Origin: Cycloclasticus sp.
GTDB lineage: Bacteria > Pseudomonadota > Gammaproteobacteria > Methylococcales > Cycloclasticaceae
Direction of reading: 5' to 3'
NCBI GenBank assembly: GCA_019090295.1
Contig: JAHRWG010000331.1
Location: 1-7,007 of the forward strand
Length of the DNA stretch: 7,007 bases
The notes under the pieces were generated by a model. It was not told the DNA's origin and ran no database searches. It saw nothing but the letters and a program-made list of their open reading frames with translations. This document shows, one piece after another, positions 1-5,760 of the stretch. Position numbers and translations under genes: made by a program. Position 1 is the first letter of the stretch, and every line of letters begins with the position of its first letter.

Positions 1-33
1 GCACCAGCACCAGCACCAGCACCAGCACCAGCA
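1..33 (+). repeat. GCACCA hexanucleotide tandem repeat in dnaX
   Basis: Five perfect GCACCA units occupy 1-30, followed by GCAC of a degenerate sixth unit (GCACTA). Each unit encodes Ala-Pro, so the array is an (AP)n linker in front of the tau C-terminal domain. The array may continue to the left of the window. Being a multiple of three, gain or loss of units would change linker length without breaking the frame. Confidence 0.9.
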
Positions 34-432
34 CTAAGCCCACCCATTGTTGATGGTAGTTTACCCTGGCACGAAGTGGTGCCTATGTTGGGCTTAGACC
101 CAATGACACTACAGTTAGCTAACAACACGACACTGGCACAACTTGGTGATAAAGAGTGCGAGCTGCTATTAATGGGTGGACATGTGTCACTCAATAAAAA
201 GTCAGAAAAGAACTTACAGCAAGCCTTAAGTGATTATTATGGGCGTACTTTGCAACTGATACTAACCTCGGGTAAAGCCGATTTATTAACACCTAATAGC
301 ATTGCTTCACGGAAAGTGGAAGTTAGGCAGCAACAAGCTGTTAGTGATGCTATGTCGAATGAGCTTGTTAAGAAAATAATAACTGAGTTCGATGCCAGAA
401 TTATAGAAGGCTCAATAAAGCCAATAGATTAA
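1..432 (+). CDS. dnaX: DNA polymerase III subunit tau/gamma, C-terminal part (5' end outside window)
   Basis: This is the last 143 codons of dnaX, open from base 1 in frame 1 to the TAA at 430-432. Tau is the clamp-loader subunit that ties the polymerase core and DnaB helicase together in the replisome. The visible part opens with an Ala-Pro linker (five AP pairs) followed by a globular domain beginning around [10 protein letters not shown]. That domain resembles domain V of E. coli tau, which binds the polymerase alpha subunit. The shared pattern includes a leucine/hydrophobic strand before the [13 protein letters not shown] helix and the ending GSIKPID, compared with ESIRPI in E. coli. The ATPase domains and any frameshift site for a short gamma form lie upstream and cannot be judged. 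An internal GTG at 76 is in frame but falls inside the domain, so it is not the start. Order dnaX-ybaB-recR is widespread in bacteria. The identification rests on weak tail similarity plus this context. Confidence 0.88.
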   Translation, partial: APAPAPAPAPALSPPIVDGSLPWHEVVPMLGLDPMTLQLANNTTLAQLGDKECELLLMGGHVSLNKKSEKNLQQALSDYYGRTLQLILTSGKADLLTPNSIASRKVEVRQQQAVSDAMSNELVKKIITEFDARIIEGSIKPID

Positions 433-447
433 CCCTCGATATTGTAC

Positions 448-453
448 GGAGAG
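448..453 (+). promoter_or_regulatory. ribosome binding site of ybaB
   Basis: GGAGAG sits 4 bases before the ATG at 458 (6 bases counted from GGAG), in the 25-base gap after the dnaX stop. It supports the ybaB start, and suggests ybaB is read from the dnaX message with its own ribosome entry. I see no separate promoter in the gap. Confidence 0.75.
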
Positions 454-457
454 AAAG

Positions 458-784
458 ATGAAAAACTCATTAGGCGATTTAATGCAGCAAGCCCAGAAAA
501 TGCAAGAGAAAATGCAGGCGGCACAAGAAAAATTAGCGGACATGGAAGTGACCGGTGAATCTGGCGGTGGAATGGTTAAGATTGTTTTGACAGGAAAGTA
601 TGAAGCACGAAAAATAGCCGTTGACCCGAGCCTATACCAAGAAAACGATCAAGAAATGCTGGAAGACTTAATTCTAGCAGCGATGAATGATGCGGTGCAT
701 AAAGTAGAGGCTGAAAATAAAGATAGCATGTCAGGCATGACGGCTGGAATGAGCTTGCCACCTGGGTTTAAATTACCGTTTTAA
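458..784 (+). CDS. ybaB: YbaB/EbfC family nucleoid-associated DNA-binding protein
   Basis: The product has 108 residues, the usual size for the family (E. coli about 109). YbaB/EbfC proteins are small homodimers that bind DNA and coat the nucleoid. The gene is nearly always next to recR, which has led to suggestions of a recombination or repair link. Residues 1-30 form a Met/Gln/Lys-rich amphipathic helix ([20 protein letters not shown]). A central beta region follows ([22 protein letters not shown]), then a second long helix. The tail LPPGFKLPF is a family hallmark. The start is fixed by the GGAGAG ribosome site and by the family's usual MK start. The gene follows dnaX by 25 bases and ends one base before recR, so co-transcription is very likely. 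Confidence 0.95.
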   Translation: MKNSLGDLMQQAQKMQEKMQAAQEKLADMEVTGESGGGMVKIVLTGKYEARKIAVDPSLYQENDQEMLEDLILAAMNDAVHKVEAENKDSMSGMTAGMSLPPGFKLPF

Positions 785-785
785 A

Positions 786-1382
786 ATGGAATTAGAACCT
801 ATTCTTCAACAGTTGATGCAAGCACTACGTTGTTTGCCGGGTGTCGGGCAGAAATCTGCTCAACGGATGGTGTTTCATTTGTTGGAACGTGACAGAGAGG
901 GGGCTTTTAACTTAGCCCAAAGCCTTGCCGAGGCCGTAGATAAAATAGGCCATTGCCAAACTTGTCAAACACTTAGCTCAACAGATATTTGTGGTTTGTG
1001 CGACGATCAACGTCGCGACCAGCAGTTACTATGTATTGTTGAGACACCCAGTGATGTTTTAGCAATAAACTCAGCAGCATCGTATAGAGGGCTGTACTTT
1101 GTTTTAAACGGTCGCCTCTCACCATTGGATGGCTTAGGCCCGGCTGATATTGGTTTAGATAAACTAAATGCTCGCTTAGAAAAAGGGCTGATAAAAGAAA
1201 TTATTTTAGCCACTAACCCTACCGTTGAAGGCGAAGCGACGGCACATTATATTAGTGAGATGGCGAAGAAGCACCAAGTTAAAGCAACCCGTATAGCTCA
1301 TGGCGTGCCATTTGGTGGAGAGTTAGAATACATTGATAGTGGAACCTTGTCCCATGCCTTTAGTGGGCGTAATGAAGTTTAA
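786..1382 (+). CDS. recR: recombination mediator RecR
   Basis: The product has 198 residues (E. coli 201). RecR works with RecO and RecF to load RecA onto SSB-coated single-stranded gaps. All domains are visible in order. A helix-hairpin-helix DNA-binding segment lies at about 17-28 (LPGVGQKSAQRM). A four-cysteine zinc site is formed by C57, C60, C69 and C72. The Toprim domain starts around residue 82 with the conserved acidic residues E86 and D90, and has the later family blocks LSPLDGLGP, ATNPTVEGEATA and RIAHGVPFGGELEY. The C-terminal wing contains TLSHAFSGR. No Shine-Dalgarno is evident. The ATG follows the ybaB TAA after a single A, which points to translation by re-initiation from ybaB. 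Nothing essential is missing. Confidence 0.97.
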   Translation: MELEPILQQLMQALRCLPGVGQKSAQRMVFHLLERDREGAFNLAQSLAEAVDKIGHCQTCQTLSSTDICGLCDDQRRDQQLLCIVETPSDVLAINSAASYRGLYFVLNGRLSPLDGLGPADIGLDKLNARLEKGLIKEIILATNPTVEGEATAHYISEMAKKHQVKATRIAHGVPFGGELEYIDSGTLSHAFSGRNEV

Positions 1383-1387
1383 AGGAG
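1382..1387 (+). promoter_or_regulatory. ribosome binding site of the HIT gene
   Basis: AAGGAG begins on the last base of the recR stop codon and lies 7 bases before the ATG at 1395. It is the strongest ribosome site in the window and decides the HIT start. Confidence 0.8.
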
Positions 1388-1394
1388 TGCAGAG

Positions 1395-1739
1395 ATGAGT
1401 GATTGTTTGTTTTGCCGCATGGTGGCAGGAGAGATTACCCCAGATGTGATCTATGAAACAGAAACGGTGTTGGCGTTTAGGGATATTAACCCTCAAGCAC
1501 CGACACATGTTTTAGTGATACCTAAAAAACACATCGAGACCCTTGTCGATATCGTTGATGAAGATACTCAGCTGATGGGGGATATTATGCAAGTGGCGAC
1601 TAAAGTGGCCGAAATGGAAGGTTTGAATGAGTCAGGTTACCGCACTGTTTTCAATTGCAAGCAAGATGGTGGGCAAGAGGTTTACCACATTCATTTGCAC
1701 CTTTTAGGTGGCCGGTCCATGACATGGCCGCCTGGCTAG
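1395..1739 (+). CDS. hinT: histidine triad (HIT) nucleotide-binding protein, HINT type
   Basis: This 114-residue protein is the size of bacterial HINT proteins. HINT enzymes are homodimeric purine-nucleoside phosphoramidases that hydrolyse P-N bonds on AMP or GMP adducts. The triad HIHLHLL is at H98, H100 and H102, preceded by the conserved N87 and G93-Q94 and followed by GGR. The nucleotide-pocket strand AFRDINPQAPTHVLVIPKKH lies at 27-46, and an N-terminal C4-x2-C7 pair is typical of the subgroup. The ending MTWPPG fits HINT proteins of gammaproteobacteria rather than GalT or Fhit branches. The gene is last in the dnaX-ybaB-recR unit, 12 bases after recR. Its TAG shares the palindrome CTAG (1736-1739) with the rsgA stop on the other strand. 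The physiological substrate cannot be told from sequence. Confidence 0.93.
   Translation: MSDCLFCRMVAGEITPDVIYETETVLAFRDINPQAPTHVLVIPKKHIETLVDIVDEDTQLMGDIMQVATKVAEMEGLNESGYRTVFNCKQDGGQEVYHIHLHLLGGRSMTWPPG
1698..1730. other. two adjacent stem-loops in the HIT 3' end (possible termination or RNA-end structure)
   Basis: CACCT-TTT-AGGTG (1698-1710) is a 5-bp inverted repeat. It is followed at 1713-1730 by CGG-T-CCAT-GAC-ATGG-CCG, which has seven pairs, one bulged T and a GAC loop. Both lie within HIT codons, just upstream of the overlapping stops. They would be read as a structured 3' region of the rsgA transcript and of the dnaX-HIT transcript. No clean U-run follows on either strand. The encoded residues are family-conserved, so the repeats may be coincidental. 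Confidence 0.25.
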
Positions 1740-2638
1740 CAAGAAAGCTTATCCCTGAGCTTTAAATACCTTAAATAACGCTGTTTTGAAATGGCCCCTT
1801 CTTCGACCTTGTCTTTTACAGCGCACTTTGGCTCTTTAATGTGCAGGCAATTGCTAAACTTGCAGTGTTCTGCCCAAGCCTTAATTTCGCGGTAACCATA
1901 AGCAAGGGTTTGTTCATTAATATTAGCTAGCCCAAAAATATTAACGCCAGGGCTATCAATAATATCACCACCTTCTGGCAGCTTATAAAGTGTGGTCGCG
2001 GTCGTGGTGTGTTTGCCTAAACCAGATGCTGTCGACAGTACTTTTGTCTGTAATGCTAAATCGGGAAGTAATGCATTAGTAATGCTGGATTTTCCGACAC
2101 CCGATTGTCCAACTAGAATGCTTATTTCACCCTGTAGACGTTGCCTAAGGTTCTCCAGTCCCGTTTTTTCGAGGACGCTCACCTCGATAATCTCATAGCC
2201 CAAGCCTCGGTAAACCTTTATAAGTGCATCGGTTTCAAGTCGAGAGGCTTCATCCAATAAATCAACTTTATTAAGGACGATAAGGGGGGCGATGCCTTGT
2301 AATTCACAAACAATAAGGTATTGATCCAGCAGTAAGGCATCAATGCTTGGTTTAACCGCTAGAATGACCACAATCTGATCGAGGTTGGCAGCAACAGGGC
2401 GAACGCTACCATTTTTTGCTGGCCTTGATAGTAAGGAACGGCGTTCAAGAATCTTTTCCACGCGGCCAGCATCGTCCTCAGTACGAATCCATTCAACATT
2501 ATCACCAACTGCGGGCTGCTCTAGTCGACTTCTTTTTTTACAACGTGCAATTTTGCCCTGATTATCTTCAATTAAAAGTGATTGACCTAGGTGGGCTATA
2601 ACGCGCCCTGTTATTAAAGGTGCGCTTTCTTTAGACAT
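1736..2638 (-). CDS. rsgA: small ribosomal subunit biogenesis GTPase RsgA
   Basis: RsgA is a circularly permuted GTPase that binds the immature 30S subunit, checks the decoding centre and releases RbfA on GTP hydrolysis. The 300-residue product shows an N-terminal OB fold (about 8-70). Its GTPase motifs come in permuted order: G4 NKVD at 123-126, G5 around VS at 153-154, G1 GQSGVGKSS at 177-185, the GKHTTT switch at 208-213 and G3 DSPG at 228-231. The C-terminal zinc site is C259-x4-C264-x-H266-x5-C272. It lacks the long basic N-terminal extension of the E. coli protein (about 350 residues) and is closer in length to Bacillus CpgA/YloQ. The start cannot move far upstream because the M48 gene ends one base before it (TAA-T-ATG). 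No good ribosome site is visible, so translation is probably coupled. Its stop overlaps the convergent HIT stop. Confidence 0.96.
   Translation of the reverse strand: MSKESAPLITGRVIAHLGQSLLIEDNQGKIARCKKRSRLEQPAVGDNVEWIRTEDDAGRVEKILERRSLLSRPAKNGSVRPVAANLDQIVVILAVKPSIDALLLDQYLIVCELQGIAPLIVLNKVDLLDEASRLETDALIKVYRGLGYEIIEVSVLEKTGLENLRQRLQGEISILVGQSGVGKSSITNALLPDLALQTKVLSTASGLGKHTTTATTLYKLPEGGDIIDSPGVNIFGLANINEQTLAYGYREIKAWAEHCKFSNCLHIKEPKCAVKDKVEEGAISKQRYLRYLKLRDKLSC
1744..1763. other. weak inverted repeat just inside the rsgA 3' end
   Basis: AAAGCT and AGCTTT (1744-1749 and 1758-1763) pair around TATCCCTG, with one extra wobble pair possible. It begins five bases after the HIT stop and overlaps the last rsgA codons. 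It is AT-rich and not followed by a clear U-run, so at best it is a weak terminator for the rightward transcript. Confidence 0.2.
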
Positions 2639-2639
2639 A

Positions 2640-3893
2640 TTAAGGTGCTTCTTTGGTTAATCGTTTCAGATGGTTGATTCTAGTGCTGGCAGACGGATGG
2701 CTATGATGAAACTTAGAATACAGCGGGTCAGGTGTTAGGGTGCTTGCATTTTCTTTATACAGCTTAACAAGGGCCTGGATAAGGTACTCAGGGTGACTCA
2801 TTGTGCTGGCAAAGGCATCGGCTTCAAATTCAAATTTACGTTGAAAGTAACTGCTAATAGGTTGTAAAAAAAAGGTAAAAACGGGAAGAATTAAAATAAA
2901 TAACAGTAGGGCAGTCGCTGGGTTCATTTGCTCAACGCCTAAGCCCGCATAAAACCATTCTTGTTGACTAAGCCAACCTAATAAGGCAAACCCTGCTACG
3001 GTCATTAATGTAGACACCCGCATTTGTTTACTTATGTGTTTGCATTTAAAGTGGCCCAGTTCGTGCGCTAATACAGCCTCAATCTCATTGGTATTAAGTG
3101 AGTCGATCAATGTATCGTAAAAAACAATCCGCTTATGACGGCCAAGACCGGTGAAATAGGCGTTTCCATGTCCTGAACGGCGTGAACCATCCATAACGTA
3201 AATACCTTTGCTCTGAAAGCCGCATTGTTCAAAAAGTTGTTGAATACGTTGCTTTAGATCACCGTCTTCAAGCGGAGTGAATTTATTGAATAAAGGTGCA
3301 ATAAGCGTGGGGACTAACCACGTCATTAAAAACGTAAAAGAAATAACTAATAGTGCAGCATATAGCCACCAGTAATTCCCCATTTTTTCCATCACCCAAA
3401 GCAAGGCGTATAAAAAGGGTGCACCAATCATTAGCATAAGCGAAAGCTGTATGAGCTGGTCCTTAATAAATTGGCTAGCGTTGCTACGGTTAAAGCCGAA
3501 TGCCTGCTCTACTTTAAAAACTTGATAAATTTCAATGGGTAATTCGATAAAGTGGGAGAGGATGAATATAGACATCATTAAGGCAACCCCTGAATAAATA
3601 TCATGTGGGATATAACTACCGATCACTAATGACAAGGCACTGACTAAACCACCCAGTGTTAAGGCGATTAAAATAGCGCAACTGACCAGCGTACTGACGT
3701 TGGAAACCTTTATTTTTGCAAGGGTGTAATCGGCTGCTTTTTGGTGGGCTTCGAGGTTGATTTTTTCCTTGAAATCATTTGGGACTGCATTCCTGTGTTG
3801 CTGTACATAAGCGGTTTGGCGAGTATTTAACCAAATCGTTAATAATGTAGATAAGGTTAAAAAAAGCAAGAAAAGGTAGCTGAATTCATTCAT
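2640..3893 (-). CDS. M48 family (Ste24-like) membrane metallopeptidase
   Basis: From the ATG at 3893 the product has 417 residues and resembles bacterial relatives of the CAAX/Ste24 protease. These are multi-span inner-membrane zinc proteases whose bacterial substrates are mostly unknown. HELGH at 277-281 supplies two zinc histidines and the catalytic Glu. E355 in EFEADAF is the likely third ligand (E-x3-D). SGHGNAYFTGLG at 240-251 is a conserved block. Hydrophobic segments lie at about 4-20, 67-93, 101-120, 150-167, 175-200, 293-308 and 326-345. The reading frame stays open upstream to 4025, but that stretch is antisense to orn and does not look like the family. MNEFSYLFLLF is the usual type of start. 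No Shine-Dalgarno precedes it. The gene is followed by rsgA after one base, so the two form an operon. Confidence 0.9.
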   Translation of the reverse strand: MNEFSYLFLLFLTLSTLLTIWLNTRQTAYVQQHRNAVPNDFKEKINLEAHQKAADYTLAKIKVSNVSTLVSCAILIALTLGGLVSALSLVIGSYIPHDIYSGVALMMSIFILSHFIELPIEIYQVFKVEQAFGFNRSNASQFIKDQLIQLSLMLMIGAPFLYALLWVMEKMGNYWWLYAALLVISFTFLMTWLVPTLIAPLFNKFTPLEDGDLKQRIQQLFEQCGFQSKGIYVMDGSRRSGHGNAYFTGLGRHKRIVFYDTLIDSLNTNEIEAVLAHELGHFKCKHISKQMRVSTLMTVAGFALLGWLSQQEWFYAGLGVEQMNPATALLLFILILPVFTFFLQPISSYFQRKFEFEADAFASTMSHPEYLIQALVKLYKENASTLTPDPLYSKFHHSHPSASTRINHLKRLTKEAP

Positions 3894-3920
3894 AATTTCA
3901 TTAAAGTATAGGTTGGTATA

Positions 3921-3934
3921 ATCTTGATCAAGAT
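3921..3934. promoter_or_regulatory. perfect 14-bp palindrome ATCTTGATCAAGAT (candidate operator)
   Basis: The palindrome has no mismatch. It overlaps the last two bases of the orn -10 and covers the predicted orn start site. It also contains the candidate -35 of the M48 promoter on the other strand. A dimeric repressor here could affect both units. It does not match the FNR/CRP layout, which has a spaced dyad. No regulator is identified. Confidence 0.4.
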
Positions 3935-3939
3935 AAGGA
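3935..3939 (+). promoter_or_regulatory. ribosome binding site of orn
   Basis: AAGGA lies 9 bases before the ATG at 3949 in a leader of about 20 bases. It supports this start, which also gives the same residue numbering as E. coli Orn. Confidence 0.65.
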
Positions 3940-3948
3940 TGGTAAAGA

Positions 3949-4494
3949 ATGGCGATAGATAAGCAGCATTTAATTTGGATAGACCTTGAAATGACGGGCT
4001 TAGAACCTGAAACAGATTCTATCATTGAAATAGCAACCGTTGTGACAGATAAAGAACTGAATATCCTAGCAGAGGGCCCCGTGTTAGCGATACGCCAGAC
4101 AAAGGAAAAGATGGATGGTATGGATGCATGGAATCAAAAACATCATGGCCAATCTGGTTTAATTGAACGTGTCCTTAATAGTTCACTAAATGAAGCGGCA
4201 GTGGAAGAGGAAACGTTGGCCTTTTTAAAGCAATGGCTGCCGGCGGGCGCATCGCCGATGTGTGGCAATAGTATTTGTCAGGATAGGCGCTTTATGGCAA
4301 AAACGATGCCCAAGCTTGAAGCGTTCTTTCACTATCGAAACTTAGATGTGAGCACGCTAAAAGAATTGGCCAACCGTTGGGCGCCAGAGATTATGAAAGG
4401 GTTGACGAAAAAATCGACACATCAGGCGTTAGATGATGTGATTGAGTCCATTGATGAGTTGAAATACTATCGAGAAAACTTTTTAAAATACTAG
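3949..4494 (+). CDS. orn: oligoribonuclease (3'-to-5' exoribonuclease)
   Basis: Orn degrades RNA dinucleotides at the end of mRNA decay, including pGpG from cyclic-di-GMP turnover, and is essential in E. coli. The product has 181 residues, the same as the E. coli enzyme. All five DEDDh catalytic residues fall at matching positions: D12 and E14 in [10 protein letters not shown]112 in CQDRRFM, H158 and D163 in THQALDDV. The gene is single, with its own extended -10 promoter and ribosome site, between divergent M48-rsgA and convergent queG. Its TAG lies within the end of queG (12-base overlap, 4483-4494). Association with rsgA, queG and nnr is typical for gammaproteobacteria. Nothing is unusual in the protein. 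Confidence 0.97.
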   Translation: MAIDKQHLIWIDLEMTGLEPETDSIIEIATVVTDKELNILAEGPVLAIRQTKEKMDGMDAWNQKHHGQSGLIERVLNSSLNEAAVEEETLAFLKQWLPAGASPMCGNSICQDRRFMAKTMPKLEAFFHYRNLDVSTLKELANRWAPEIMKGLTKKSTHQALDDVIESIDELKYYRENFLKY

Positions 4495-5574
4495 CGATGC
4501 ATTCTCGTTGATTTTTGTGACTTGTTGCTGGACAGCCCATTGAACGTGCTCGCGAATAATAGGGTCGTTATGATGTAGGCGTGTGTTTAATGCGCGGATG
4601 ATATCGCTACTGGCAGGTGCGTTGCCCAGTGCGATAGCAATGTTTCTAACCCAGCTGCTAAAACCAATTCTACGAATCGCCGACCCTTCTGTTTTTGATA
4701 AAAAAGTGTCCTCGCTCCAATGAAAAATAGTGAGTAAATCAATGGTGTTTAAGTTTTTCCTAGGAATGAAATCTTTTTCATCAGTGAGTTGAGCAAATCG
4801 GTTCCAAGGGCAAACTTGTTGGCAGTCATCACAACCATAAATATGGTTGCCCATTAAGGGGCGAAGCTCTTCTGGAATAGAACCTTTTAACTCAATCGTT
4901 AGGTATGAAATACAACGCCTTGAGTCAACCGTATAGGGGGCAATGATGGCTTGAGTCGGGCAAATGCTCATGCAGTCAGTGCATTGGCCGCAGTGATCGG
5001 TGACTGGGGTATCAACCGGTAACGGTAAATCAACATAGAGCTCGCCTAGAAAAAACCATGAGCCAGCGTCCTTATTGATAATATTACTGTGCTTGCCCAT
5101 CCAGCCTAATCCAGCCTTTTGGGCAATCGCTTTTTCCATAACAGGCGCGCTATCAACAAATGCGCGGTAACCAAACTCACCTACTTTATCGGTAATGAGG
5201 TTGGCTAGTTTCTGTAGTTTTTTTCTTAGAACTTTGTGGTAATCACGGCCTAATGCATACCGAGATATGTAAGCTTGTATTGGGTCACTCATCAGCTGGT
5301 TGGTTTGATTCATCGGCTCTGGAAGGTAATCCATTCGGCATGAAATAATACGTAATGTGCCAGGAATAAGTTCAGCTGGTTGAGTACGTTTGATGCCATG
5401 TTTTTGCATATAAGCCATATCACCATGAAAACCAGCCGCTAACCAATGATCTAATTGTTTTTCAGCCTCAGATAACTCAGTGTTTGTGATACCAACCTGT
5501 TGGAAGCCAAGCGCTTGGCCCTGTGCTTTAATATCAAGGGCTAATTGCTGAAAGTTAATGTTTTGCTGGTTCAT
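4483..5574 (-). CDS. queG: epoxyqueuosine reductase QueG
   Basis: QueG catalyses the last step of queuosine synthesis, reducing epoxyqueuosine to queuosine at position 34 of certain tRNAs. It uses cobalamin and two [4Fe-4S] clusters. From the ATG at 5574 the product has 363 residues. The N-terminal cobalamin-binding part (about 10-180) includes [10 protein letters not shown] at 140-149, whose D141 is the likely proton donor, and [13 protein letters not shown]. The ferredoxin-like part has C195-x2-C198-x2-C201-x3-C205 and then C221, followed by C248-x2-C251-x3-C255. In this family these eight cysteines form the two clusters by exchange. Residues 300-350 ([19 protein letters not shown] onward) look like the C-terminal HEAT-like helices. 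The frame stays open to a TTG at 5640, but the added residues are not family-like. No ribosome site is obvious at 5574. Confidence 0.95.
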   Translation of the reverse strand: MNQQNINFQQLALDIKAQGQALGFQQVGITNTELSEAEKQLDHWLAAGFHGDMAYMQKHGIKRTQPAELIPGTLRIISCRMDYLPEPMNQTNQLMSDPIQAYISRYALGRDYHKVLRKKLQKLANLITDKVGEFGYRAFVDSAPVMEKAIAQKAGLGWMGKHSNIINKDAGSWFFLGELYVDLPLPVDTPVTDHCGQCTDCMSICPTQAIIAPYTVDSRRCISYLTIELKGSIPEELRPLMGNHIYGCDDCQQVCPWNRFAQLTDEKDFIPRKNLNTIDLLTIFHWSEDTFLSKTEGSAIRRIGFSSWVRNIAIALGNAPASSDIIRALNTRLHHNDPIIREHVQWAVQQQVTKINENASLVF

Positions 5575-5760
5575 TGTTAGTAGGATACCGGAAAGGTTTT
5601 TTAAAAAATATAAAGCCAGCAAAAAACACTGCTTTAACAATGGTGATTAGGCAGTGTGTTGAAGCATAATCATGCTTTAATAAGTAGCTATTTAGTGAAT
5701 GACAGGCACCTGCTGAAAGAAACGCTAGAACAACTTCCTCCTATTTTTACAAACGACGTT
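5575..5760. promoter_or_regulatory. divergent intergenic region queG / nnr
   Basis: This is the longest gap in the window (186 bases). It must hold the queG promoter (-) and the nnr promoter (+). On the minus strand TATATT (complement of 5606-5611) could be the queG -10, without a convincing -35. On the plus strand TTGAAG at 5659-5664 could be a -35, but no good -10 follows at normal spacing. The 12-bp perfect palindrome T6A6 at 5597-5608 is likely to bend or melt easily. Repeat copies at 5630-5683 are listed separately. A stretch in frame with nnr stays open from 5647. Confidence 0.45.
5630..5683. repeat. three copies of an 11-bp motif TGCTTTAAYAA
   Basis: Copy 1 is TGCTTTAACAA at 5630-5640. 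Copy 3 is TGCTTTAATAA at 5673-5683, in the same orientation, differing at one base and 43 bases away. Copy 2 lies inverted at 5656-5666 (complement TGCTTCAACAC, 9 of 11 bases). Copies 2 and 3 form a hairpin-capable inverted repeat at 5659-5680: nine pairs including one G-U, loop AATC. Copies 1 and 2 can pair instead (5631-5638 with 5658-5665), and ACACTGC/GCAGTGT (5626-5632, 5651-5657) is a further dyad. The arrangement suits either regulator half-sites or alternative RNA folds. Confidence 0.45.

Larger units (their letters stand above)
3894..3948. promoter_or_regulatory. divergent promoter region between M48 gene and orn
   Basis: This 55-base gap holds back-to-back promoters. For orn (+), TGG-TATAAT at 3914-3922 is a consensus extended -10, predicting a start near 3929. 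The -35 position has only a poor match, which extended -10 promoters tolerate. For the M48-rsgA unit (-), TATACT (complement of 3905-3910) is a fair -10, with TTGATC 15 bases upstream as a poor -35, giving a start only about 5 bases before the ATG. The two polymerase footprints overlap, so the promoters probably compete. Promoter calls are by eye. Confidence 0.6.

Noticed and set aside
1..33. CRISPR or other repeat array
   Set aside because: Units are six bases, contiguous and in frame as Ala-Pro codons within dnaX; there are no spacers.
576..2601. Short open frames opposite ybaB, recR, HIT and rsgA
   Set aside because: They overlap well-identified genes on the other strand, have low-complexity or unlike-protein composition, and lack ribosome sites.
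3921..3934. FNR or CRP binding site
   Set aside because: Both require half-sites separated by a spacer (TTGAT-N4-ATCAA or TGTGA-N6-TCACA). Here the TTGATCAA core has no spacer.
3939..3962. Seven-codon open frame overlapping the orn start (ATG at 3939)
   Set aside because: Its ATG overlaps the AAGGA site itself, so there is no room for ribosome binding. It is probably chance.
3894..4025. Upstream extension of the M48 protease frame (44 extra residues)
   Set aside because: It lies antisense to the orn start, its residues do not resemble M48 N-termini, and it would cover the orn promoter. The start at 3893 gives a typical hydrophobic first helix.
5575..5640. TTG-initiated N-terminal extension of QueG with a hydrophobic, signal-like stretch
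   Set aside because: QueG is cytoplasmic and normally starts close to the GFQQVGI segment. The extension is AT-rich intergenic DNA with a poor start codon and no ribosome site.
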